Below, piece after piece: positions 40,937 through 47,661 of a stretch of 47,661 nt of DNA. Origin of the DNA: Hoylesella loescheii (GTDB taxonomy: Bacteria > Bacteroidota > Bacteroidia > Bacteroidales > Bacteroidaceae); NCBI GenBank assembly GCA_021531755.1, contig JADYUK010000022.1:1-47661 (forward strand), given 5' to 3'. The notes below the pieces were generated by a model. It saw nothing but the letters and a program-made list of their open reading frames with translations, had not been told where the DNA came from and made no database searches. The translations under genes were made by a program, and so were the position numbers. Within the stretch, counting starts at the first letter, position 1. Each line of letters starts with the position of its first letter.

Positions 40937-42466
40937 TTATTTCTTGTTGAGGAGTTTCTCTGCGAGTTTCTCCATGGCGATGCCGCGGTGTGATATCTTG
41001 TTCTTCACATCGATGTCCATCTCAGCGAATGTCTGTGTGTAGCCCTCTGGCATGAAGACTGGGTCGTAGCCGAAACCTCCTGTGCCGTGCTGCTCCTGTG
41101 TTATGCTGCCTTTGACACATCCGTTGAAGATGAAGTCCTGGCCTTTGTATACAAGGGCGATACATGTGCGGAACTGTGCCGAGCGGTCGGTCTTACCTGA
41201 CAGCTTCATGAGCAGTTTGCGCATGTTGGCCGGTGTGTCGTGGTCCTTTGTGGTGTCAAGCTCCGGGTCAGAGTAGTCTGGGTCGGGGATATTGGCGTAG
41301 CGTGCGGAGTAGACTCCGGGCGCGCCGTTGAGGGCTGTCACCTCCAGTCCGGTATCGTCGGCGAAGCAGTCGAAGCCGTAGTATTTCGAGATATAGTGGG
41401 CTTTCTCCAGTGCGTTCTCCTCTATTGTGGCGTGTGTCTCTGGCAGCTCGTCGTTGCATCCGACCTCTTTCAGCGACCTCACCTCAAATCTGTCGCCGAG
41501 AATCTGGCGTGCCTCGCGCAGCTTGTTCTGGTTGTTTGTGGCGAAGACGATGATGGGCTTCTGTCCCTTCACCTTTGTCTTCATGGCGCTGAAGCCCTCG
41601 CCGTAGACGTTCTCGACATCGGTGACGGAGACGAAGCAGGTGGGGTCGACACGCTTTATGGAGCGCATGACTAACTGTGAGTAGCGTTTAGAGCAGAGGC
41701 ATATCAGCACCTTGCGTGTCGTGCGGGTGTACCAGCCGTAGCCGTCAAGCACTGTCACGCCGAAACCTGACTTGTTGAGGGCGTCGGCGATGGCTGAGTA
41801 GTTGCGCGAGAATATCTTGAACTCCACGGCCTGGTGGAACCTCCGGGTGAAGAAGTCAAGGGCCAGGGCGGCGAGAATGAGCAGGACATAGCCGAAGATG
41901 ACCTTTTGGACATCGTGGAAGATGAGGTATGAGCTGGAGACGATGAGTATGTCACAGACCATCAGTACCTGTCCGAGACTTATGTCCTTGAACTTGTTGA
42001 TGCAGGCCGCCACGATGTCCGTGCCTCCTGTCGAGCCGTTGAAGTAGAAGCTTATGGCAAGGCCGAGACCCTCCATTATGGCTGATATGACCACGGCCAT
42101 GAATATCTCATTGCCAAGGAGCTTGGGCAGCTCGCCTGTCACAGGGTCCTGGACAATCTGCTGGACGACAGAGAGCCAGACGGTTATCATGCCGAAGCCC
42201 CAGATGGTCTTGATGCAGAACTTCAGGCCTACAATGCGTGCGGCGAGGATGAGGAATGCAAGGTTTATGGCTGCATATGAGTACTGCACCTCAAGCCCCG
42301 TGGCATAGTATATGATGGCCGACATGCCTGCCACACCGCCTGTCGTGATTTGATAGGGGAGCATGAAGCATACGACGGCGGTGGCATACAGGAGTGTGGC
42401 TGCCGCTACCATGGCGTAGTCGCGTGCCTCGCGCATGATTGCTTTCTTAGTGAGTTTGCTTGACAT
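40937..42466 (-). CDS. YitT-family membrane protein fused to RdgB/HAM1 NTP pyrophosphatase
   Basis: One uninterrupted frame of 509 residues carries two proteins normally encoded separately. Residues 1-294 are a YitT (DUF161/DUF2179) protein: five hydrophobic helices (for example LPYQITTGGVAGMSAIIYYA, FYFNGSTGGTDIVAACINKF) and a soluble C-terminal domain ending FVSVTDVENVYGEGF. Residues about 301-509 are an RdgB/HAM1 non-canonical purine NTP pyrophosphatase: PIIVFATNNQNKLREARQIL, CFADDTGLEVTALNGAPGVY, GTGGFGYDPVFMPEGYTQTF and ISHRGIAMEKLAE. RdgB removes dITP and XTP. An ATG at codon 295 (41584) could also give a free RdgB, so the joint may be a true fusion or a read-through pair. leuS precedes it by 365 bp. 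Confidence 0.85.
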   Translation of the reverse strand: MSSKLTKKAIMREARDYAMVAAATLLYATAVVCFMLPYQITTGGVAGMSAIIYYATGLEVQYSYAAINLAFLILAARIVGLKFCIKTIWGFGMITVWLSVVQQIVQDPVTGELPKLLGNEIFMAVVISAIMEGLGLAISFYFNGSTGGTDIVAACINKFKDISLGQVLMVCDILIVSSSYLIFHDVQKVIFGYVLLILAALALDFFTRRFHQAVEFKIFSRNYSAIADALNKSGFGVTVLDGYGWYTRTTRKVLICLCSKRYSQLVMRSIKRVDPTCFVSVTDVENVYGEGFSAMKTKVKGQKPIIVFATNNQNKLREARQILGDRFEVRSLKEVGCNDELPETHATIEENALEKAHYISKYYGFDCFADDTGLEVTALNGAPGVYSARYANIPDPDYSDPELDTTKDHDTPANMRKLLMKLSGKTDRSAQFRTCIALVYKGQDFIFNGCVKGSITQEQHGTGGFGYDPVFMPEGYTQTFAEMDIDVKNKISHRGIAMEKLAEKLLNKK

Positions 42467-42634
42467 GTGGGTTGGTTGGAAATAAGGTTAAAGATAAGGA
42501 ATTGTGGTTGTTCTCTTTCATGGCAGGGAGGATTGTCGTCAATCATTGTCTCCCGCCTGTATGTTTTCTATGGTTGTACTTCTACGGTGATGGCCTCTGA
42601 CGGCAGAGGCGGCAGGGGTGGAAATGTGGATGTT

Positions 42635-42717
42635 GTGCTTGCTCTCCTTTGGATGATGTGCCTGCTCTCCGTGGGATGTGCTTGCTCTCCGTGAGTTGTG
42701 CTTGCTCTCCGTGGGAT
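42635..42717. repeat. 20-bp tandem repeat, four units
   Basis: Units GTGCTTGCTCTCCGTGGGAT start at 42635 (23 bp, degenerate), 42658, 42678 and 42698. The last three are 20 bp and differ by one to three bases. Confidence 0.88.
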
Positions 42718-42723
42718 GGGTGT

Positions 42724-42770
42724 GTCAGGTCCCGGCGTGTGGCATGGTGTTAGCCCACGCCGGGCCTGAC
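42724..42770 (-). terminator. Strong hairpin after leuS, possible terminator
   Basis: GTCAGG (42724-42729) and CCCGGCGTG (42731-42739) pair with CACGCCGGG (42756-42764) and CCTGAC (42765-42770), giving 15 pairs with one bulge. It lies 62 bp beyond the leuS stop. There is no T-run, so termination is not certain. Confidence 0.5.
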
Positions 42771-42831
42771 GCTTCCCTATCGTCGGTTGTCATTATGAGT
42801 CGTCCTGTTGTCTCCGGCTGTCATGGCCGGA

Positions 42832-45666
42832 TTATTTCACCACGATGTTTATGATGCGTCCCGGCACGACGATAACCTTCACTATCTGCTTTCCGTCGGT
42901 ATATCGTGCTGTGCGCTCGTCGGCGAGGGCTGCCTTCTCAGCGTCTTCCTTGCCGATGCCTGCTGGCAGTTGTATGGTGAATCGTGTCTTCCCGCAGAAC
43001 TGCACTGGCATTGTTATCTCGTCGTCGCGCATCTTCTCCTCGTCCCATGCCGGCCACTGTGCGTCGCATACTGTTGTCTCGTGTCCGAGCACATGCCACA
43101 GCTCCTCGGCGATGTGTGGCGCGAAAGGCGATATGAGTATCACGAGCTGCTCGAGAATCTCGCGCGAGCGGCACTTCTGCAGCTCGCCAACAGCTATCAT
43201 GAATGCTGCTATCGAGGTGTTGTATGAGAATGTCTCGATGTCCTGGCTGACTTTCTTTATCAGCTTGTGGAGAGCTTTCTCCTCTGCCTTCGTCGGGGCG
43301 ATGTCCTGTGGCATGAAGTTGTCGTTGCGGTCGAAGTACAGCGCCCAGAACTTCTTCAGGCATCTGTGGCATCCGTCAATGCCGTTAGTGTCCCAAGGCT
43401 TTGACTGCTCCACAGGGCCGAGGAACATCTCGTAAAGGCGCAGGGTGTCTGCTCCGTACTTCTCGACAATCATGTCTGGATTGACGACATTGTACATCGA
43501 CTTTGACATCTTCTCCACTGCCCATCCGCAGCGGTACTCACCGTTGGCGTTGAGCTTGAACTCGGCTGTGGCGTATTCCGGGCGCCAGTTCTTGAATGCC
43601 TCTATGTCGAGCGTGTCGTTATGGACGATGTTCACGTCGACGTGTATCGGCGTGACGTCATACTGCTCCTTGTCCTCGACAGTCACGAAGGTGTTGGTGT
43701 CCTTTATGCGGTAGACGAAGTTGGAGCGTCCCTGTATCATGCCCTGGTTGACAAGTTTCTGGAATGGCTCCTCCTTCTTCGACACTCCGAGGTCGAAGAG
43801 GAACTTGTTCCAGAAGCGGGAGTATATGAGGTGGCCTGTGGCATGCTCCGAGCCGCCTACGTAGAGGTCGACATTCTGCCAGTAGCCGGCAGCCTCTTCT
43901 GATACGAGAGCCTCTCCGTTGTGTGGGTCCATATAGCGGAGATAGTAGGCTGATGAGCCTGCGAAGCCTGGCATGGTGTACAGCTCGATTGGGAAGACGC
44001 TCTCGTCGTCGATGAGGGCCTTGTCGACAATCTTCTCGTTCTTCTCGTCCCATGCCCATATCTGTGCGTTGCCGAGTGGTGGCTCGCCTGTCTCAGTCGG
44101 CAGGAACTTGTCGACCTGTGGCAGCTCAACGGGCAGGCACTTCTCTGGTATCATTGTCGGTATGCCGTGCTTGTAGTAGACGGGGAATGGCTCTCCCCAG
44201 TATCTCTGGCGTGAGAAGATGGCGTCGCGCAGGCGGTAGTTGACCTTCACGCGGCCGAGTCCCTCCTCCTCGACAAACTTCTTTGTGGCGGCTATGGCCT
44301 CCTTGATTGTCTTCCCGTTGAGCGAGAAGCCCTTGTATGCCTCCTTGCCCTCCATCGGTGAGTTCATGACGATGCCCTCCTTGGCGTCGTAGCTCTCCTC
44401 AGAGACATCGGCACCCTCTATGAGCGGGATGATGGGGAGGGAGAAGTGCTTGGCGAAGGCGTAGTCGCGTGAGTCGTGGGCAGGGACGGCCATGATGGCG
44501 CCTGTGCCGTATCCGGCGAGGACATACTCTGAGATGTATATCGGGCAGCGGTCGCCTGTGATGGGGTTCACGCCGTATGCTCCGGAGAAGACTCCTGTAA
44601 CGGTATGGTCAATCATGCGCTCACGCTCTGTGCGTCCCTTGACATACTTCACATACTCGTCGACAGCCTGCTGCTGCTCAGGTGTTGTCACCTGCCCGAC
44701 AAGCTCTGACTCTGGTGCGAGGACGAAGAATGTGACACCGAACATTGTGTCGGCGCGTGTGGTGAAGATAGTGAAGCTTATGTCGCTGTCTGCCACCTTG
44801 ATGTTCACCTCGGTACCCTCTGAGCGTCCTATCCAGTTCTTCTGTGTCTCCTTTATCGAGTCGCTCCACTGTATTGTCTCCAGTCCGTCGAGGAGACGCT
44901 GGCTGTAAGCTGAGACGCGGAGGCACCACTGGCGCATCTTCTTCTGCTCCACGGGGTATCCGCCACGCACTGAGACGCCGTCGACAACCTCGTCGTTGGC
45001 GAGCACTGTGCCCAGTCCGGCGCACCAGTTGACCATTGTCTCGCCCATGAAGGCTATGCGGTAGTTCATGAGGGTGTCGGCCTGCTCACGCTCGCTCATG
45101 GCGTTCCATTCGTTGGCTGTCAGCTCTATATGCTCTGTCTCTGCCACGTTGAGGCCCTCTGTGCCGTGGGTCTTGAGGTGGTCGATGAGTTTCTCGATGG
45201 GCTGTGCCTTCTGGCATGTGTTGCAGAAGTATGAGTTGAACATCTTCTGGAAGGCCCACTGTGTCCAGTGGTAGTAGTCTGGGGCGCATGTGCGCACCTC
45301 TCGGCTCCAGTCGAACGAGAATCCTATCTTGTCGAGCTGCTCACGGTAGCGGTTGATATTCTCGCATGTTGTCTTCTCCGGGTGCTGTCCTGTCTGTATG
45401 GCATACTGCTCTGCTGGCAGGCCGTAGGCGTCGTATCCCATGGGGTTGAGCACATTGTAGCCCTGCAGGCGCTTGTAGCGGGCATAGATATCGCTGGCGA
45501 TATAGCCGAGCGGATGGCCGACATGGAGTCCCGCACCTGATGGGTATGGGAACATGTTCAGCACGTAGAACTTTTTCTTCTCCTTGTCTTCAGCAATCTG
45601 GTAGGTCTTCTGCTCGGCCCACTGCTTGTGCCATTTCTTCTCGATGTCTCTGAAGTTGTATTCCAT
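42832..45666 (-). CDS. leuS: Leucyl-tRNA synthetase
   Basis: A 944-residue class I aminoacyl-tRNA synthetase that charges tRNA-Leu. [17 protein letters not shown] contains the HIGH-type signature HVGH (48-51). The KMSKS loop, [15 protein letters not shown], is at about residues 717-731. The CP1 editing domain shows [14 protein letters not shown] [20 protein letters not shown] and the Asp-containing [35 protein letters not shown] is a zinc-type segment. The tRNA anticodon-binding helices and a C-terminal domain ending [14 protein letters not shown] follow. Length fits the Bacteroidetes enzyme. It starts about 186 nt after a -7 box and is followed by a hairpin. Confidence 0.98.
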   Translation of the reverse strand: MEYNFRDIEKKWHKQWAEQKTYQIAEDKEKKKFYVLNMFPYPSGAGLHVGHPLGYIASDIYARYKRLQGYNVLNPMGYDAYGLPAEQYAIQTGQHPEKTTCENINRYREQLDKIGFSFDWSREVRTCAPDYYHWTQWAFQKMFNSYFCNTCQKAQPIEKLIDHLKTHGTEGLNVAETEHIELTANEWNAMSEREQADTLMNYRIAFMGETMVNWCAGLGTVLANDEVVDGVSVRGGYPVEQKKMRQWCLRVSAYSQRLLDGLETIQWSDSIKETQKNWIGRSEGTEVNIKVADSDISFTIFTTRADTMFGVTFFVLAPESELVGQVTTPEQQQAVDEYVKYVKGRTERERMIDHTVTGVFSGAYGVNPITGDRCPIYISEYVLAGYGTGAIMAVPAHDSRDYAFAKHFSLPIIPLIEGADVSEESYDAKEGIVMNSPMEGKEAYKGFSLNGKTIKEAIAATKKFVEEEGLGRVKVNYRLRDAIFSRQRYWGEPFPVYYKHGIPTMIPEKCLPVELPQVDKFLPTETGEPPLGNAQIWAWDEKNEKIVDKALIDDESVFPIELYTMPGFAGSSAYYLRYMDPHNGEALVSEEAAGYWQNVDLYVGGSEHATGHLIYSRFWNKFLFDLGVSKKEEPFQKLVNQGMIQGRSNFVYRIKDTNTFVTVEDKEQYDVTPIHVDVNIVHNDTLDIEAFKNWRPEYATAEFKLNANGEYRCGWAVEKMSKSMYNVVNPDMIVEKYGADTLRLYEMFLGPVEQSKPWDTNGIDGCHRCLKKFWALYFDRNDNFMPQDIAPTKAEEKALHKLIKKVSQDIETFSYNTSIAAFMIAVGELQKCRSREILEQLVILISPFAPHIAEELWHVLGHETTVCDAQWPAWDEEKMRDDEITMPVQFCGKTRFTIQLPAGIGKEDAEKAALADERTARYTDGKQIVKVIVVPGRIINIVVK

Positions 45667-46073
45667 TTTCTCTGTTTGTTGTCATGTGCCATGCCTCTGC
45701 CCCGTCAGCTTGCCGTGGCCTCATGGCTGTGTGGTGGTGTATCCCCCCACGTGTTGTTTCTATCGGTTTTTATTGGCTTCGATGTGTTGTGTGACGGACA
45801 GGAATGTCAGGGGCTGGTTTCCTCCCATCACTTAATCAATCATTAAATCATGCAAAAATACTGATTTTTTGCGACATATCGTGCATAATGTCATGTTTTT
45901 AACATTCTGCAACAAGTGGCGGCCTTCTCTCCCTCCTGTGGCTTCTCCGGCGGGCGTATGGGCTGGAGCGCATGGGCTTATCGGCCGTCCGTCAATCCCT
46001 CCTGTGGCTACTCTTGCGAGCGTATGGACTGGAGCGCATGGGCTTATTGGCCGTCCGTCAATCCCTCCTGTGG
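45667..46073. other. 407-bp gap between ispG and leuS
   Basis: It holds the likely leuS -7 box (45852-45860) and two and a half 66-bp tandem units (from 45931) that run into the 3' end of ispG. A repeat-derived open frame on the minus strand (45832-46146) is not regarded as a gene. Confidence 0.7.
45852..45860 (-). promoter_or_regulatory. -7 element of leuS
   Basis: The minus strand reads TATTTTTGC, matching TAnnTTTG. I see no TTG at the ideal -33 position. The leader would be about 180 nt. Confidence 0.5.
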
Positions 46074-46101
46074 CTACTCTTGTGAGCGTATGAGCTGGAG
46101 C
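45931..46101. repeat. 66-bp tandem repeat overlapping the 3' end of ispG
   Basis: Units begin CCCTCCTGTGGCT at 45931, 45997 and 46063 and contain GAGCGTATG, GGAGCGCATGGGCTTA and GGCCGTCCGTCAAT. The third stops matching near 46101. The ispG stop codon (46074-46076) and its last eight codons fall inside the third unit, so the two downstream units repeat the end of the gene, including the stop. Confidence 0.92.
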
Positions 46102-47453
46102 AGTTTGCCGACGGCCTCGTCCGATGGTATGTTCTTCTCCACACATGTCTTCTGCTTGTAGAGCGAGACACGGCCTGGGCCTGCCCCGACGTATCCATAG
46201 TCAGCGTCGGCCATCTCTCCTGGGCCGTTGACGATGCATCCCATGATGGCTATGCGCAGTGTGCGGAACCGCTCGTCGTGCTCCGCCTCGCGGTTTATGG
46301 CCTCCTTGATGCGCGAGACTGTCTCCTGGAGGTTGTAGAGTGTGCGGCCGCAGCCTGGGCATGAGGTGTACTCGGGCTTTGTGAATCTCACTCTCGCTGC
46401 CTGTAGTATGCTGTCCTCAAGAGCCTCCTGGCGCTCGCCGTGGTTGGTGATGAAGAGGTTGTGGGCCTTGTGTCCTATTAGCGCTCCGCCTGCCGTCATG
46501 GCTGCAAGGAGCTGGAGGTCGGCATTGTCGTCGGTGTCGAAGTCGAGGCGTAGGGTGTCGTCATGGATGGCTGCCTCGGCTTCCTCACGCTTGCGTGCAG
46601 CCTCGCCGATGAGCTCTACGAGGCGGCGTGCCACGGGAATCTCTGCCTCCGGCTCCTCGGAAAGTGAGACGCGTATGGTGTCGCCGATACCTTCTGTCAG
46701 CAGTGTCCCTATCCCTACAGCCGATTTGATGCGGCCGTCCTCGCCCTCGCCGGCCTCTGTCACACCGAGGTGGAGAGGGTAGTGCATATCCTCAGCGTCC
46801 ATGGCCTTGACGAGGAGCCTTACGCTCTCTACCATGACGACGGTGTTCGACGCCTTTATGGATATGACAACATCGTCAAAGCGCTCGCGGCGGCAGATGC
46901 GCAGGAACTCCATGCATGACTCCACGATGCCTGCCGGAGTGTCGCCATAGCGCGACATGATACGGTCAGAGAGGGAGCCGTGGTTGACACCGATGCGTAT
47001 GGCGGTATGGTGCTCGCGGCAGATGTTTATGAAGGGCACAAGGCGCGCCTCTATCTTCTGGAGCTCCTGGGCATACTCCGCGTCGGTATACTCAAGCTGG
47101 CGGAAAGTGCGTGCGGGGTCGACATAGTTGCCGGGGTTGATGCGCACTTTCTCGCAGTATAGGGCTGCCACATCGGCGACACGGGCGTTGAAGTGGACGT
47201 CGGCGACGAGGGGGGTCATGATGCCCTGCTGCTTCAGTCCATCTGAGATGTTACGCATATTCTCTGCCTCGCGGACTCCCTGTGTCGTGAGCCGCACAAG
47301 TTCGCCCCCTGCTCTGATGATGCGCAGGGCCTGGCTGATGCAGGCCTCGGTGTCGTTGGTGTTTGTTGTTGTCATCGACTGGACGCGTATGGGCGAGTCG
47401 CTGCCTATCGTGACGCTGCCTACATGGGTTGTGGTTGTCTGTCTTCGTTGCAT
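46074..47453 (-). CDS. ispG: 4-hydroxy-3-methylbut-2-en-1-yl diphosphate synthase with shortened insert
   Basis: A 459-residue iron-sulfur enzyme of the MEP isoprenoid pathway, converting methylerythritol cyclodiphosphate to HMBPP. The TIM-barrel opens with GSDSPIRVQSMTTTNTNDTE (17-36), then RINPGNYVDPARTF, RIGVNHGSLSDRI (153-165), ISIKASNTVVMVES and HLGVTEAGEGEDG. The iron-sulfur half has CPGC (365-368) and GCIVNGPGEM (405-414), supplying the three cluster cysteines. Two-domain bacterial forms are about 370 residues and the three-domain forms usual in Bacteroidetes about 600. Here the insert between about 285 and 360 is only some 75 residues, ending with the ADLQLLAA and ILQAARVR blocks of the large insert. 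The 3' end lies inside a 66-bp repeat. The window lacks other MEP genes except a Dxs-like one. Confidence 0.95.
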   Translation of the reverse strand: MQRRQTTTTHVGSVTIGSDSPIRVQSMTTTNTNDTEACISQALRIIRAGGELVRLTTQGVREAENMRNISDGLKQQGIMTPLVADVHFNARVADVAALYCEKVRINPGNYVDPARTFRQLEYTDAEYAQELQKIEARLVPFINICREHHTAIRIGVNHGSLSDRIMSRYGDTPAGIVESCMEFLRICRRERFDDVVISIKASNTVVMVESVRLLVKAMDAEDMHYPLHLGVTEAGEGEDGRIKSAVGIGTLLTEGIGDTIRVSLSEEPEAEIPVARRLVELIGEAARKREEAEAAIHDDTLRLDFDTDDNADLQLLAAMTAGGALIGHKAHNLFITNHGERQEALEDSILQAARVRFTKPEYTSCPGCGRTLYNLQETVSRIKEAINREAEHDERFRTLRIAIMGCIVNGPGEMADADYGYVGAGPGRVSLYKQKTCVEKNIPSDEAVGKLLQLIRSQE

Positions 47454-47460
47454 GGTTTAT

Positions 47461-47661
47461 GGAGGGGGTGGGTGCTTGCCTTGCGGTGTGTGGGCTGCCT
47501 TGCGGCGATTGGATCGCCGCAGTAGTGACGGCACAATGGCTCATGTTCGAGGCGAGGGGTCTCCTTGAGGGTGGTGCCTGCCTTGCGGGTGGTGGTGCCT
47601 GCCTTGCGGGTGTGTGCCTGCCTTGAGGGGTTAGGGTGGGGGCTGCCTTGAGGGTGGTGCC
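47461..47661. repeat. Degenerate repeats and hairpin upstream of ispG
   Basis: Words of the type GGTGCCTGCCTTGCGGGTG recur irregularly from 47471 to the window edge. GCGGCGAT (47502-47509) and ATCGCCGC (47513-47520) form an 8-bp hairpin with a 3-base loop. The array may continue beyond the window. No promoter box is clear. Confidence 0.7.

Larger units (their letters stand above)
42467..42831. other. 365-bp gap between leuS and the YitT-RdgB gene
   Basis: It contains four 20-23-bp tandem units (42635-42717) and a strong interrupted hairpin (42724-42770). I see no gene and no TAnnTTTG promoter on the minus strand for the next gene. Confidence 0.7.

Noticed and set aside
45832..46146. Minus-strand 104-residue frame with 22-residue repeats
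   Set aside because: The frame is open only because the 66-bp DNA repeat is a multiple of three; it overlaps the ispG end and has no family signature.
1..47661. tRNA or rRNA genes
   Set aside because: No stretch with a T-arm such as GGTTCGAATCC in a cloverleaf context, and no rRNA-like sequence, was seen on either strand by eye; a tRNA scan would settle this.

Overview
The window looks like chromosomal DNA from a Bacteroidales bacterium, most likely Prevotella-like. Evidence: a SusC/SusD pair with an ECF sigma factor and FecR-type anti-sigma factor, a PorZ-like type IX secretion protein with a sorting-domain-like C-terminus, a propeller/AraC regulator, AAA-ATPase/PD-(D/E)XK (DUF1703) genes, and promoters of the Bacteroidetes form TTG-N20-TAnnTTTG. 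I found no tRNA, rRNA or CRISPR array.

Layout. 1-3.1 kb (+): GT2 glycosyltransferase, secreted GH28 pectinase-like enzyme, uracil-DNA-glycosylase-superfamily protein. 3.1-12 kb: accessory-looking block with a small RteC-like protein, several repeats, a 1245-residue OB/Schlafen-AlbA_2 protein and two mosaic DUF1703 ATPase-nuclease genes. 12-13.8 kb: secreted GH27 alpha-galactosidase. 13.9-20.4 kb (-): a tight operon (Dxs-like transketolase, cyclophilin-like protein, FMN reductase, CMD-cupin fusion, flavodoxin, AraC regulator), preceded by a separately transcribed alpha/beta hydrolase. 21-32.4 kb (-): sigma/anti-sigma/SusC/SusD/TlpA transport locus, Nudix hydrolase, and a membrane propeller-AraC regulator without kinase. 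33-34.3 kb (+): a HUH transposase of the RAYT type beside its repeat units. 34.3-42.5 kb (-): PAP2 phosphatase, hotdog thioesterase, three glycosyltransferases, PorZ and a YitT-RdgB fusion. 42.8-47.5 kb (-): leucyl-tRNA synthetase and a short-insert IspG.

How the genes work together. The SusCD locus is a typical TonB-linked uptake system controlled by cell-surface signalling: the receptor carries an STN domain, which should act through FecR on the sigma factor. The flavodoxin operon appears to be a redox-response unit that includes its own AraC regulator. PorZ lies among glycosyltransferases, consistent with the coupling of type IX cargo to surface polysaccharide, although that link is inferred.

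The most striking non-gene feature is the density of repeats: tandem arrays of 9, 20, 22-23, 31 and 66 bp, a nested-hairpin element present in two full and one partial copy, and a RAYT-linked repeat with a remote inverted copy 30 kb away. The best candidates for undescribed biology are the RAYT/repeat pair, the mosaic DUF1703 pair next to the OB/AlbA_2 protein, the YitT-RdgB fusion and the shortened IspG. All assignments come from reading the sequence; no database search was run.
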